A DNA stretch of 64,000 nt, taken from Paraburkholderia fungorum (GTDB lineage Bacteria > Pseudomonadota > Gammaproteobacteria > Burkholderiales > Burkholderiaceae). Where the stretch lies: assembly GCF_900099835.1 (NCBI RefSeq), contig NZ_FNKP01000002.1, forward strand, positions 2,666,001-2,730,000. The letters are read 5' to 3'. Positions 33,576 to 41,826 of the stretch are shown here, one piece after another. Position numbers and translations under genes: made by a program. The notes beneath the pieces were generated by a model. It was not told the DNA's origin. It ran no database searches and worked only from the letters and a program-made list of their open reading frames with translations. The number at the start of each line of letters is the position of its first letter. The first letter of the stretch is position 1.

Positions 33576-33908
33576 CTAGGCTACAGTCACGGTGAACAAA
33601 TACGCGTCGGCCGCCGAGAACTCGTCGCCGAGCAACCACGGCTGTTCGGCGAGGCGCTGCTCCAGCAACGAATAGTGCTTGTGCAAAGCCTCTTTCCGTT
33701 CCGCGCGCACGGCTTCCGGCGTCGCGGGGTTGAACAGCGGCGAGTAGCCCTTGTGCAACTCGGAGTTGATGAAGCCCAGCAATTCCTGAAGACGGTAACG
33801 CGCAAGCGTGCCGTTTGCGGGCGCCAGTCCGCTTTCGGGATTGAGGTCGGCGAGGTACTGCACGATTGCCGGTCCTTCAGTCAGCAACTCGCCGTTGTCC
33901 AGCTGCAG
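33576..33908 (-). pseudogene. Glutathione S-transferase fragment truncated at both ends
   Basis: The minus strand encodes QLDNGELLTEGPAIVQYLAD, then ARYRLQELLGFINSELHKGY and WLLGDEFSAADAYLFTVTVA followed by a stop. This is the middle and helical domain of a GST. The first 50 residues, with the catalytic region, are absent, and the usual last 40 residues after YLFTV are replaced by a premature stop. No ribosome binding site or proper start exists. It is related in pattern to the complete GST at 30675 but is not a direct copy. Confidence 0.78.
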
Positions 33909-33955
33909 AGAGTACGCATCAATGAGGCCGCGCCGCTCTGCTCCTCAACTCACTT

Positions 33956-33966
33956 GTACCTGGTAC
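33956..33966. promoter_or_regulatory. GTACC-T-GGTAC palindrome upstream of the SDR gene
   Basis: An 11-bp perfect palindrome 130 nt before the SDR start. GTAC-containing palindromes are common targets of HxlR- and LysR-type regulators. The regulator that uses it is unknown, because the DNA next to it is a broken GST gene. Confidence 0.35.
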
Positions 33967-34095
33967 GAAAGACTGTTTGTCCATGGCGGGTATTCGAAAC
34001 CAGCGCCAATGCGCCTAGATTTCATACCTATCGGAGCCGATGGCCCGATCCGCATCTGATCCCAAGTACTCGTCTACCCGTCTGGAGCATTCATC

Positions 34096-34806
34096 ATGAG
34101 CACATCACACAAAGTCGTTGTCGTTACCGGCGCATCGCAAGGCATCGGCGCAGAACTGGTCAGCGCGTTCCGCAAGCTCGATTACCACGTTGTCGCCACC
34201 GCGCGGTCGGTGAAGCCGTCGGACGATCCCGGCATCCTGAGCATCGCGGGCGATATCGCCGATCCGGCCACCGCGCGTCGCGTGATCTCGGAAGCGGTCG
34301 CCCGCTTTGGCCGTATCGATACGCTGGTCAACAACGCGGGCATCTTCATCGCGAAGCCTTTTACGCAGTACACCGCCGAGGATTACGCAGCCGCTATCGG
34401 CGTCAACGTGTCCGGCTTCTTCCACATCACGCAACTGGCCATCGCCGAGATGGAGAAGAACGCGAGCGGCCATGTGGTCACGATCACGACCACGCTGGCC
34501 GACCAGGCGATCGACGGCGTACCGTCGGTGCTGGCGTCGCTGACCAAGGGCGGATTGAACGCGGCCACGCGGTCGCTCGCCATCGAGTATGCAAAGCGGG
34601 GGATTCGCGCCAACGCGGTGTCGCCTGGCATCATCAAGTCGCCGATGCACGCGCAGGAGACTCACGCGGCGCTGGGCGCGCTGCATCCGATGGGACATAT
34701 GGGCGAAATGAGCGATATCGTGAACGCGGTGCTGTATCTCGATGCCGCGCCCTTCGTGACAGGCGAAATCCTGCATGTGGACGGCGGCCAGAGCGCGGGC
34801 CACTGA
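34096..34806 (+). CDS. SDR-family protein with an altered active site
   Basis: A 236-residue classical SDR-fold protein. The cofactor motif TGASQGIGAE (11-20) and the structural NNAG (79-82) are intact, as is the C-terminal GEILHVDGGQ. The active site is not: Lys151 of YxxxK is present (ASLTK), but the Tyr four residues earlier is Ala147, and the usual catalytic Ser region reads TITTTLADQ. It may therefore bind NAD(P) without normal dehydrogenase activity, or use another residue. It is followed after 47 nt by a tautomerase gene, a common pairing in proteobacteria. The start is ATG 34096; the ribosome binding site is GGAG, 9 nt upstream. Confidence 0.85.
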   Translation: MSTSHKVVVVTGASQGIGAELVSAFRKLDYHVVATARSVKPSDDPGILSIAGDIADPATARRVISEAVARFGRIDTLVNNAGIFIAKPFTQYTAEDYAAAIGVNVSGFFHITQLAIAEMEKNASGHVVTITTTLADQAIDGVPSVLASLTKGGLNAATRSLAIEYAKRGIRANAVSPGIIKSPMHAQETHAALGALHPMGHMGEMSDIVNAVLYLDAAPFVTGEILHVDGGQSAGH

Positions 34807-34853
34807 TCGACTTCGACATCAGATTCCATCAACCGACGGCACAGGAGAACGAC

Positions 34854-35090
34854 ATGCCTATCGTCACCATTCAGGTGACCCGCGAAGGGTCCCAACCCGG
34901 CAACGATTCCGTCACTGCGGACGAAAAAGCCAGGTTGATCGCAGGCGTCAGCCAGGTGCTGCTCGATGTGCTGAACAAGCCGCTCGAAGCGACGTTCGTC
35001 GTCATTCAGGAAGTGGAGATGGAGAACTGGGGCTGGGGCGGCCTGCCGGTCGAGGCGTATCGCAAGCAGCGCAATTCGACGCCTGGCTGA
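34854..35090 (+). CDS. 4-oxalocrotonate tautomerase-family protein
   Basis: A 78-residue enzyme of the tautomerase superfamily. After removal of Met the catalytic base Pro1 is exposed (MPIVTIQVTREG). The conserved helix KARLIAGVSQVLLDVLNKP and the strand FVVIQEVEMENWGWGG match small tautomerases with the beta-alpha-beta fold that assemble as hexamers. AGGAG lies before the ATG. It is probably co-transcribed with the SDR gene upstream and the LysR gene 290 nt downstream. Confidence 0.88.
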   Translation: MPIVTIQVTREGSQPGNDSVTADEKARLIAGVSQVLLDVLNKPLEATFVVIQEVEMENWGWGGLPVEAYRKQRNSTPG

Positions 35091-35383
35091 TCCGGCCATC
35101 CGATCGGCGTTGAATGGGAACAGGGCGCCCCGCAACACCGCGTGGCGCCCTCTCCGGCGTGGCGGGCCATGAAGCCAGGCCCGCGATGCTCGATTCCGCC
35201 ATGTCGCCCGATTGCACGCGACGCTGCACGCATAGCGTTCGCTCGGCCAGCGTCCTGATATTCTGTCCGGACCCTCGTTACGCAGCGAAGCGACCCGCGC
35301 CGCCCGTTGCGTTCGTCTCGTGGCCGTACCTGGCGCCATCTGCCGAGGCCGGACCAGCGCGCTACCGCAGATCGCCCGAATCC

Positions 35384-36295
35384 ATGCAGCGTCAATTTGA
35401 AGATGTTCTTCTGGGCAGCATCGAACTGTTCTGCCTTGCCGCCGAACTCGAAAGTTTCACCGTCGCCGCGAATGCAGCCAGCGTCACGCCCGCTGCCGTG
35501 AGCCGTTCGGTCGCGCGGCTCGAGGAGCGGCTCGGCGTACGCCTGTTTGTGCGGACCACCCGCCAGATCCGCCTGACCGACGCAGGACGGCGGTACTTCG
35601 AGCAATGCCGGCAGGCACTGAGCCTGCTCACCGACGCCGAGCGCGAAGCGACCGGCCAGCAAACCGCCGCCAGCGGTGTTTTGCGGATCAGCATGCCGAC
35701 ACCGTACGGCCACTATCGCGTGCTACCGCTGCTGGCGGAATTTCGCGCGCGTTTTCCTGGCGTCACGGTCGAGACGCACCTCAGCAACCGCAATATCGAT
35801 TTCGCCGACGAAGGTTTTGATCTCGCCATCCGCGGAAGCGCCCCAAGCGACTCAGGTCTGATCGCGCGCACGATCGAGGATGCGGAACTGGTGGTGGTTG
35901 CATCGCCCGCTTATCTGCGGCGTGCGGGAAAACCAAAAACACCGGACGATCTGGCGAATCACGACTGCATTCAATACGCGTTACCGAGTACCGGGCGCAA
36001 TCTGCCGTGGCTGTTCAAACTGAACGACGAAGTGACCGAGTTGACGACACGCGGCGGTTGCTCGGCGTCGGGCGACGTGCTGGCGGGCGTGACGCTCGCG
36101 CGCCACGGTGCGGGCCTTTTCCAGACCTATCGTTTTATCGTCGACAAGGACATCGCGGAAGGCTCGCTCAAGGAATTGCTGATTCCCTATGGAGGCTGTT
36201 CGCGGCCATTCGTGTTGCTGTATCCGCATGCGCGGCATCTGTCGTCGCGGGTGCGCAGTTTTGTCGACTTTCTGATGGAAAAGCTCGGACCGTAG
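35384..36295 (+). CDS. LysR-family transcriptional regulator
   Basis: A 303-residue LysR regulator. The N-terminal winged helix (about 10-70) reads LFCLAAELESFTVAANAASVTPAAVSRSVARLEERLG. The effector domain (about 95-300) has LRISMPTPYGHYRVLPLLAEF and DLAIRGSAPSDSGLIAR, typical of the group that controls SDR or oxidoreductase genes. The ATG at 35384 gives the family-normal N-terminus; a long in-frame extension upstream looks non-coding. It lies downstream of the SDR/tautomerase pair in the same direction, an unusual arrangement since LysR genes are more often divergent from their targets. Confidence 0.9.
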   Translation: MQRQFEDVLLGSIELFCLAAELESFTVAANAASVTPAAVSRSVARLEERLGVRLFVRTTRQIRLTDAGRRYFEQCRQALSLLTDAEREATGQQTAASGVLRISMPTPYGHYRVLPLLAEFRARFPGVTVETHLSNRNIDFADEGFDLAIRGSAPSDSGLIARTIEDAELVVVASPAYLRRAGKPKTPDDLANHDCIQYALPSTGRNLPWLFKLNDEVTELTTRGGCSASGDVLAGVTLARHGAGLFQTYRFIVDKDIAEGSLKELLIPYGGCSRPFVLLYPHARHLSSRVRSFVDFLMEKLGP

Positions 36296-36333
36296 TCACG
36301 CAATCCACCGTTGCAAGCCGACCTGCCACGCGC

Positions 36334-36948
36334 TCACTCGTAGCGCGCGAGAAACATGTCCGCCGCCGATTCGGCAACCTTCTTCTGCTCCGCTTTGCTG
36401 AGAGCGGGTTGCCCCATGGTCACCTGCGGCCAGAAAGCGAACGACTTCACCAGCCCCTGCAACTGCTGCGACGCGAACACCGGATCGGCTGCCTTCAGCC
36501 GTCCATCGGCAGCGGCTGCGCGAATCCACACGGTCAGGTCTTCTTCGCGCTCGCCCATTCGCGCGACCATGTCCCGCGCGCGTTCAGGCGAATGGATGCC
36601 CGCCGCGATCGCCACGCGCGCAAGCGAAAGAAACGCCTCGTCATTCATCAGCCTCAGCTTGCGCGACAGCAATTCGAGCAACTGCGCGCGCAACGGCTGA
36701 TCCGCGCGATAAGACTGCGCATCGCCCATGTGGCTTGCGTCCCACAACTGCTGCAGGATTGCCGCGAACAACGCTTCCTTGCTCGGAAAGTGGTTATAGA
36801 CCGTACGTTTCGAGACGTTCGCCCGCGCGGCGATGCGATCCATGCTGGTCGCGTCGAAGCCAGCGGCGAGAAATTCCTCGGTGGCCGCGCCGATCACCGC
36901 AAGGCGCTTGCGATCGGTCAGCCGTTGATGGGGGAGAGTCGGTTCCAT
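36334..36948 (-). CDS. TetR-family transcriptional regulator
   Basis: A 204-residue repressor. The N-terminal helix-turn-helix reads RLAVIGAATEEFLAAGFDATSMDRIAARANVSKRTVYNHF, with the C-terminal ligand domain of the TetR_C_7-like type (FASQQLQGLVKSFAFWPQ). It is divergent from a metallo-beta-lactamase-fold hydrolase gene, with an AGTTTA/TAAACT inverted repeat between them. It most likely represses both genes. Confidence 0.9.
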   Translation of the reverse strand: MEPTLPHQRLTDRKRLAVIGAATEEFLAAGFDATSMDRIAARANVSKRTVYNHFPSKEALFAAILQQLWDASHMGDAQSYRADQPLRAQLLELLSRKLRLMNDEAFLSLARVAIAAGIHSPERARDMVARMGEREEDLTVWIRAAAADGRLKAADPVFASQQLQGLVKSFAFWPQVTMGQPALSKAEQKKVAESAADMFLARYE

Positions 36949-36968
36949 CGTTAAATTTTACACCAGGC

Positions 36969-36993
36969 AGTTTACTTTTCTCGACGATAAACT
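36969..36993. promoter_or_regulatory. Candidate TetR operator
   Basis: AGTTTA (36969-36974), 13 nt, TAAACT (36988-36993). It lies 20 nt from the TetR start and 37 nt from the hydrolase start, in an AT-rich divergent promoter. Further AGT/ACT half-sites (TACACTACC, AAGTCTACTTT) follow. Confidence 0.5.
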
Positions 36994-37029
36994 ACACTAC
37001 CAAGTCTACTTTCCGCTTTGGGACGTTTC

Positions 37030-38154
37030 ATGACTTCGTTCAGCGATTTCCTCGGCCGTACTCTGGGTTTTACCGCAGCGAAACGCGGGCGCGCGTTGTC
37101 GCACACGTCGGCGCAACATGACGGCGAGCGCTTTCGCAACGTCCGGGCGCGTCCGGTCGAAGGTTTCGGCAAGACCTTGCGCATCATGTGGAACATGCTG
37201 TTCAGGAAGCCGTCCGGCACCGTGCCGACAGGCGCGCTCCCGGTCGACGCATTGACCCGTGAGCAACTCGAAGCCGCGCCCGACCGCAGCCTGTACCGGC
37301 TCGGACATTCCACCCTGCTGCTCAAGCTGCGCGGAGAATTCTGGCTGACCGATCCGGTGTTCGCCGAACGCGCGTCGCCGTTCCGGCGGCTCGGTCCCAA
37401 GCGCTTTCACGCGCCGCCCATCGCGCTGGCCGACTTGCCGCCGCTGCGCGGCGTGATTCTGTCGCACGATCATTACGACCATCTCGATCGCGACACGGTG
37501 CTCGCGCTCGCCGCCACGACGGGCGTGTTTCTGACGCCGCTCGGCGTCGGCGACCGGCTGATCGAATGGGGCATCGACGCGAAAAAAGTGCGTCAGTTCG
37601 ACTGGTGGCAGAGCGCGGAAATCGACGGACTGACGTTCACCGCGACGCCCGCCCAACACTTCTCCGGCCGCAGTCTGTTCGACGGCAACAGCACGTTGTG
37701 GGCGTCATGGGTGATCGTCGATCAGGACTTGCGGGTGTTTTTCAGCGGCGACACGGGCTATTTCGACGGCTTCAAGGCGATCGGCGAGCGTCTCGGTCCG
37801 TTCGACGTCACGCTCGTCGAGACCGGCGCTTACGACGCCCAATGGCCGTACGTCCACATGCAGCCTGACGACACCGTGCAGGCGCACGTCGATCTTCGTG
37901 GCCGCTGGCTGGTGCCGATTCATAACGGCACATTCGATCTGGCGATGCATCGCTGGTACGAGCCGTTTGAGCGCGTGATCGGCCTCGCGGCGGCACGCGG
38001 CATCACGCTGTCGACGCCGCGCATGGGCGAGCGGCTGGATCTCGCCGCGCCGCATCGGGGCGAGCGCTGGTGGCGCAACGTGGTCGAGGTCGAGGACACG
38101 CCGAAGGCGTCCCGCCGTCGATTTTCGTGCCGCGCCGGGCAGGCGAATTCCTGA
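37030..38154 (+). CDS. Metallo-beta-lactamase-fold hydrolase, NAPE-PLD/UlaG-like
   Basis: A 374-residue protein of the MBL superfamily, the Lactamase_B_2 group that contains N-acylphosphatidylethanolamine phospholipase D and UlaG. Metal motifs: LSHDHYDHLD (HxHxDH) at about residues 143-150, AQHFSGR, the bridging Asp in VFFSGDTGYFDGF, and the C-terminal His in VPIHNGTFDLA. The N-terminal 85 residues, with a hydrophobic stretch (TLRIMWNMLF), may help membrane contact. Substrate is probably a phosphodiester or lipid. It is divergent from the TetR gene, and a bidirectional terminator follows. Confidence 0.85.
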   Translation: MTSFSDFLGRTLGFTAAKRGRALSHTSAQHDGERFRNVRARPVEGFGKTLRIMWNMLFRKPSGTVPTGALPVDALTREQLEAAPDRSLYRLGHSTLLLKLRGEFWLTDPVFAERASPFRRLGPKRFHAPPIALADLPPLRGVILSHDHYDHLDRDTVLALAATTGVFLTPLGVGDRLIEWGIDAKKVRQFDWWQSAEIDGLTFTATPAQHFSGRSLFDGNSTLWASWVIVDQDLRVFFSGDTGYFDGFKAIGERLGPFDVTLVETGAYDAQWPYVHMQPDDTVQAHVDLRGRWLVPIHNGTFDLAMHRWYEPFERVIGLAAARGITLSTPRMGERLDLAAPHRGERWWRNVVEVEDTPKASRRRFSCRAGQANS

Positions 38155-38168
38155 AGCGAATGGTTGTC

Positions 38169-38198
38169 CGGGCGATATCGACGCATCGATATCGCCCG
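38169..38198. terminator. Bidirectional hairpin between convergent genes
   Basis: CGGGCGATATCG (38169-38180), 6-nt loop, CGATATCGCCCG (38187-38198), a 12-bp perfect stem between the hydrolase (plus) and CBS-protein (minus) stop codons. Confidence 0.75.
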
Positions 38199-38220
38199 TT
38201 GTGGAATGAGTGTCGCTTTC

Positions 38221-38652
38221 TTAAGCTACATCCGCCGGGGCGCTATTGGCTTCACCGCCCATGGTTCGCAGAATGTCGCGCCAACTCACAATACCCACAG
38301 GCCGAAACTTCTCATCAACCACAGGAATGCACGAAATCTCGTGCGCAAGAAAAAGCCTGACCGCGTCTTCCACACTCGCATCGGGCCGCAACGTTACCGG
38401 CTTGCGGCTCATTATCTGATGCACCCTCTTACCGAGGGTTCCAACATCCCTCTGAGTCTCTACGACACTTCCGATAAACGGGCTCATCGCCCGGAGCAAA
38501 TCGCGATCGGACACGACGCCCTGAAGTTCACCATCTTCAACAACCAGCAGATGATGAAACTTCACGGCATCGAAGATCTCCTTCACTGACGCCAACGTGT
38601 CGTCGAATCCGACAGTGACGACTCGCGGCGTCATGATTTCTTCTATGCGCAT
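38221..38652 (-). CDS. CBS-domain pair protein
   Basis: A 143-residue protein that is little more than two CBS motifs, a Bateman module that binds adenosine nucleotides and senses energy state. CBS1: MRIEEIMTPRVVTVGFDDTL with HHLLVVEDGELQGVVSDRDLL. CBS2: VHQIMSRKPVTLRPDASVED with ISCIPVVDEKFRPVGIVSWRDIL. The start at 38652 matches the usual beginning at the first CBS; an in-frame ATG 14 codons upstream is possible. Stand-alone CBS pairs are common in Burkholderia and have no fixed partner. Confidence 0.88.
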   Translation of the reverse strand: MRIEEIMTPRVVTVGFDDTLASVKEIFDAVKFHHLLVVEDGELQGVVSDRDLLRAMSPFIGSVVETQRDVGTLGKRVHQIMSRKPVTLRPDASVEDAVRLFLAHEISCIPVVDEKFRPVGIVSWRDILRTMGGEANSAPADVA

Positions 38653-38785
38653 GGTATTTTTACTTTCCGATTCAGTGGTGAGTTGACGCATCGCGCGCCT
38701 TTTTCTGACCCGTTTCGAACGAGGACGTATATATTGCACCAACCTGCAAATCTGGTCGGCAACGGCCGCAATTACTGGCAATCTG

Positions 38786-39013
38786 ATGATGGACCTCTGG
38801 ATTCAACCTTGCGCCAAGTGCGCCGACCTCTACGGACAACCTTCCACTGACGCTCCGCACCCGGAGCTTTCACTCAACGGCATGGGCGCTGCGGGGGAGA
38901 CGCGAGTCGAAGAGCATTACACCTGCGTTCGATGCCGCGGCGCCTTCGTGCGAGTGCTCGCCGGCCCGCCCACGCGGCAAATCTGGATGCTGCTGAACGC
39001 GGGTCAGCACTGA
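38786..39013 (+). CDS. Small zinc-ribbon-like hypothetical protein
   Basis: A 75-residue protein with two paired cysteines, PCAKC near the start and TCVRC near the middle, a CxxC...CxxC pattern that suggests one bound zinc. The rest is short and soluble (GAFVRVLAGPPTRQIWMLLNAG). No helix-turn-helix is seen. It is divergent from the CBS gene with 133 nt between them. Role unknown; the zinc site is an inference from spacing. Confidence 0.6.
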   Translation: MMDLWIQPCAKCADLYGQPSTDAPHPELSLNGMGAAGETRVEEHYTCVRCRGAFVRVLAGPPTRQIWMLLNAGQH

Positions 39014-39310
39014 CTCGCCGTTGCGCCGGATTGCCTGCATGCAAACGCACGGCAACCAGCGATGAGCCACATCCCGCCTCCCACTTCGCGTTTCGTCATT
39101 AGCGCGATGCACCGGCGCGACTGAGCCCATCGGCCGCGATTCGACAGGTTGGATTCCGTCTGTTTATCAACTATGGTCAACAGGCGACATCGACGCGCGT
39201 GAAGCGCGGCGCTGCATTTGCGCGTGTTCAATCAACGCTGCGGGATGGCGAAGCAACCGGTCCATCCCTTCAGAATGCCGATCATGACGACGACCAGCGA
39301 GGTGAAGTCC
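39014..39310. other. Promoter interval before the alcohol dehydrogenase gene
   Basis: About 300 bases with no convincing gene. An in-frame extension of the dehydrogenase frame upstream of 39311 exists but lacks a ribosome binding site and family similarity. Confidence 0.35.
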
Positions 39311-40327
39311 ATGGCCAGAATGAAGGCGGTACAGGTAGCGGAAGCGGGAGGTCCGTTAAAGCTCGTCGAACTGGATGTTCCCGAACCCGGCGAGGGGCAG
39401 GTTCGCATCAAGGTTCAGGCGTGCGGAATATGCCATAGCGATTCGCTGACCAAAGAGGGCCAATGGCCGGGTCTGCAATTTCCACGCGTACCGGGCCATG
39501 AAATAGCCGGTGTCATCGACACGATCGGCGCGGGCGTGGAAGGCTGGAAAGTGGGACAGCGCGTCGGCGTGGGCTGGCACGGCGGCCATTGCGGACGATG
39601 CGCCCGTTGCCGTCAAGGCGACTTCGTTCTCTGCGAAAAAGCCCAGGTGCCCGGCATCAGCTACGACGGCGGCTATGCGGAATTCGTCGTCGCCCCGGTC
39701 GAAGCGCTTGCGAGTATTCCTGACGATCTGTCCGACGCGGATGCAGCGCCGTTGTTGTGCGCAGGGATCACCACGTTTAACGCGTTGCGCAATAGCGGCG
39801 CTCGCGCGGGCGATGTGGTCGCGATTCTCGGTATCGGCGGACTCGGACACCTCGGCGTGCAGTTCGCGCGCAAGATGGGCTTCAACACCGTGGCTATCGC
39901 TCGTGGACAGGACAAGGCCGCGTTGGCGAAACAACTCGGCGCACACCACTACATCGACAGTAAAACGCAGAGTATTCCCGAAGAACTCGCGAAGCTCGGT
40001 GGCGCCAGGGTGATTCTCGCGACGGTCACGAGCGGCAAGGCCATGAGCGCGGCGGTCGGCGGCCTGGGACTGAACGGGAAGCTGATCATGGTCGGCATTT
40101 CAGAAGAACCCGTCGAGGTTCCGATCGCGCAGTTCATCATGGGCCGCAACTCGATTCAGGGATGGCCGTCAGGCACGTCCGCCGATTCGCAGGACACGCT
40201 CGCGTTCAGCGCGTTGTCCGGCGTCAAGCCGATGATCGAAGAGTTTCCGCTCGACCGCGCGCCCGAAGCGTACGACCGGATGATGAGCGGCGCGGCTCGG
40301 TTCCGGGTGGTGTTGAAGGTTGCGTGA
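39311..40327 (+). CDS. Zinc-dependent alcohol dehydrogenase
   Basis: A 338-residue medium-chain dehydrogenase of the AdhP/AdhA type. Catalytic zinc ligands are Cys in QACGICHSDS and His in VPGHEIAG. The structural zinc site has four Cys in GHCGRCARCRQGDFVLCEK. The Rossmann motif is GIGGLGHLG. It oxidises alcohols or reduces aldehydes with NAD(P). The ATG at 39311 is preceded by GAGGTG. It is a single gene, and the following intergenic stretch has a run of T residues. Confidence 0.92.
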   Translation: MARMKAVQVAEAGGPLKLVELDVPEPGEGQVRIKVQACGICHSDSLTKEGQWPGLQFPRVPGHEIAGVIDTIGAGVEGWKVGQRVGVGWHGGHCGRCARCRQGDFVLCEKAQVPGISYDGGYAEFVVAPVEALASIPDDLSDADAAPLLCAGITTFNALRNSGARAGDVVAILGIGGLGHLGVQFARKMGFNTVAIARGQDKAALAKQLGAHHYIDSKTQSIPEELAKLGGARVILATVTSGKAMSAAVGGLGLNGKLIMVGISEEPVEVPIAQFIMGRNSIQGWPSGTSADSQDTLAFSALSGVKPMIEEFPLDRAPEAYDRMMSGAARFRVVLKVA

Positions 40328-40542
40328 ACGGCGGCTTGCCCGGCTGGGCGGGAGGGGGTCGTAATATCGGCCCCTTTTTTTGCCCTTACGCCAACCGTCA
40401 TCAGCATTGTTCGATTCACAGCAATTGTGATTTCAACCTATCGGTATAGAAAAAAGATAGGCAACATCTAAACTCCAATCCATCAGCCGCGTACGTCTCA
40501 CCCGACTCGCGGCACCCTTTCAAACTGGATTGGAGAGTCATC

Positions 40543-40821
40543 ATGAAGAACAAACTTCTTGCAGCATTGCTCGTCGCAGCAGCCACGTCGATCGCCGCGC
40601 CGGCATTTGCCAGCGGTTATGGTCCGGCTCCTTCATATCGCCCTTCGGTCGGTGCGCCTGCATCGCAACGAGGCCAGAGCGCGCAAACCGTCGCTGTGGA
40701 ACACAACAACAGCGCAGTGGGTTCGGTGAACGATTCGTATGGCGGCGTGGTCGCGTCGTCGTCGGAATCCGGTAGCCGCGAAACGGTTGGGTCGTCTGGT
40801 CGCCTGTACTCGAAACACTAA
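40543..40821 (+). CDS. Small secreted protein, DUF4148-like
   Basis: A 92-residue exported protein. Residues 1-23 form a clear signal peptide (MKNKLLAALLVAAATSIAAPAFA). The mature part is Ser/Gly/Gln-rich and has no Cys (QTVAVEHNNSAVGSVNDSYGG, SSSESGSRETVGSSG). Similar short secreted proteins are numerous in Burkholderia and often stress-induced, but the function is not known. GGAGAG lies 6 nt before the ATG. The gene after it starts 42 nt downstream. Confidence 0.75.
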   Translation: MKNKLLAALLVAAATSIAAPAFASGYGPAPSYRPSVGAPASQRGQSAQTVAVEHNNSAVGSVNDSYGGVVASSSESGSRETVGSSGRLYSKH

Positions 40822-40863
40822 TCTGAAATGGTTCGTTGACCAGGGTTGTAGCGAGGTGTCGAC

Positions 40864-41223
40864 ATGTTGAAAATTATCGAAGGTGCAGTGTTCCTCGGCG
40901 CAGTGATGCTTTACCTCGCGCCGTCGATCATCGCCGATGCAAGAGAACGCGAAGATGCGTTCGCGGTGACCATGGTGAACATCCTGCTCGGATGGACGGT
41001 GATCGGCTGGTTCGCTGCGCTGGTGTGGGCGCGCCACCCTGTCAGCGATCGTCGCATGAGGCACTTCGCGAAACGGGCACAACGCGCGGTCGCCCGCGTC
41101 ACGATCGATGCAATCGTGGCCCGCGCATCAAGCCGGAAAAGCTCGATTCCGATGTTTAATCCGCGTCTGGTGCCGATCGTGGCACGCATTGCGGCGAACA
41201 CTAATCGGCAGGAAAGGTTTTAG
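40864..41223 (+). CDS. Superinfection-immunity-like membrane protein
   Basis: A 119-residue protein. The first 60 residues hold two membrane helices (IIEGAVFLGAVMLYLAPSIIA, and NILLGWTVIGWFAALVWA) joined by a short polar loop, the pattern of the T4 Imm-like superinfection immunity family that blocks phage DNA entry. The last 60 residues are basic and soluble (RRMRHFAKRAQRAVARVTID), longer than in phage Imm. Relatives are common in bacterial chromosomes without phages, so an anti-phage role is only suggested. A terminator follows. Confidence 0.65.
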   Translation: MLKIIEGAVFLGAVMLYLAPSIIADAREREDAFAVTMVNILLGWTVIGWFAALVWARHPVSDRRMRHFAKRAQRAVARVTIDAIVARASSRKSSIPMFNPRLVPIVARIAANTNRQERF

Positions 41224-41231
41224 GAATAGAG

Positions 41232-41263
41232 CGGACGTCCTGGCACTTCAGGACGTCCGTTTC
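41232..41263 (+). terminator. Terminator after the superinfection-immunity-like gene
   Basis: CGGACGTCCTG (41232-41242) pairs with CAGGACGTCCG (41249-41259), 6-nt loop, followed by TTTCC. Confidence 0.78.
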
Positions 41264-41826
41264 CAAATATGGCTGGATTTACGCAGGAAAATCATCTCAT
41301 CGTGGCAAGTGCGTAGTACCCGCATGCGCCCGCAATTGTTGAATTCGCATCATTGCGCGCAGCCGCACTAATTTCGGGCACGCTTGCGAGCTCCCTCTGC
41401 TTCCCCAATCCGGTTCATTTCGCAGATACCTTCTGCAATATCGCGACGCGCCAACTTCCAAGTCGCATCTGGCGATGCGGTCACATTTCTACCTGGCACT
41501 TCTCTCGCACCTCCATAGAGTCAAAACGTACAACCTAATCAGCCGATATCTCTTCGTTTTGTGCCACCCGCTTCCAATCGCTTTTCTCGCGCCTATGCTT
41601 CAGCGCAACAAGGCTGTATTCGTCTGCTGAAGACTTGTGCACGCGCATGGTGCGCGACATTTCGAAAGACGCTCAGGCGAAATTTGCGGCGCCGTAGCAA
41701 CACGACAATCTCGCTGCTAGAACGATGTGAAAGCAGCCCGACAGTCGAATCCGGAAGACAAAATCAGGTTATCTGCGAACCTGCCTGACGACTCACGAAT
41801 GACAGGTCATTGTTGGGAGACTCACC
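41264..41826. other. Intergenic region, nothing recognised
   Basis: About 560 bases. Short open frames (61-75 codons) on the plus strand lack ribosome binding sites and family features. The TupA-like gene downstream must have its promoter here. Confidence 0.4.
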
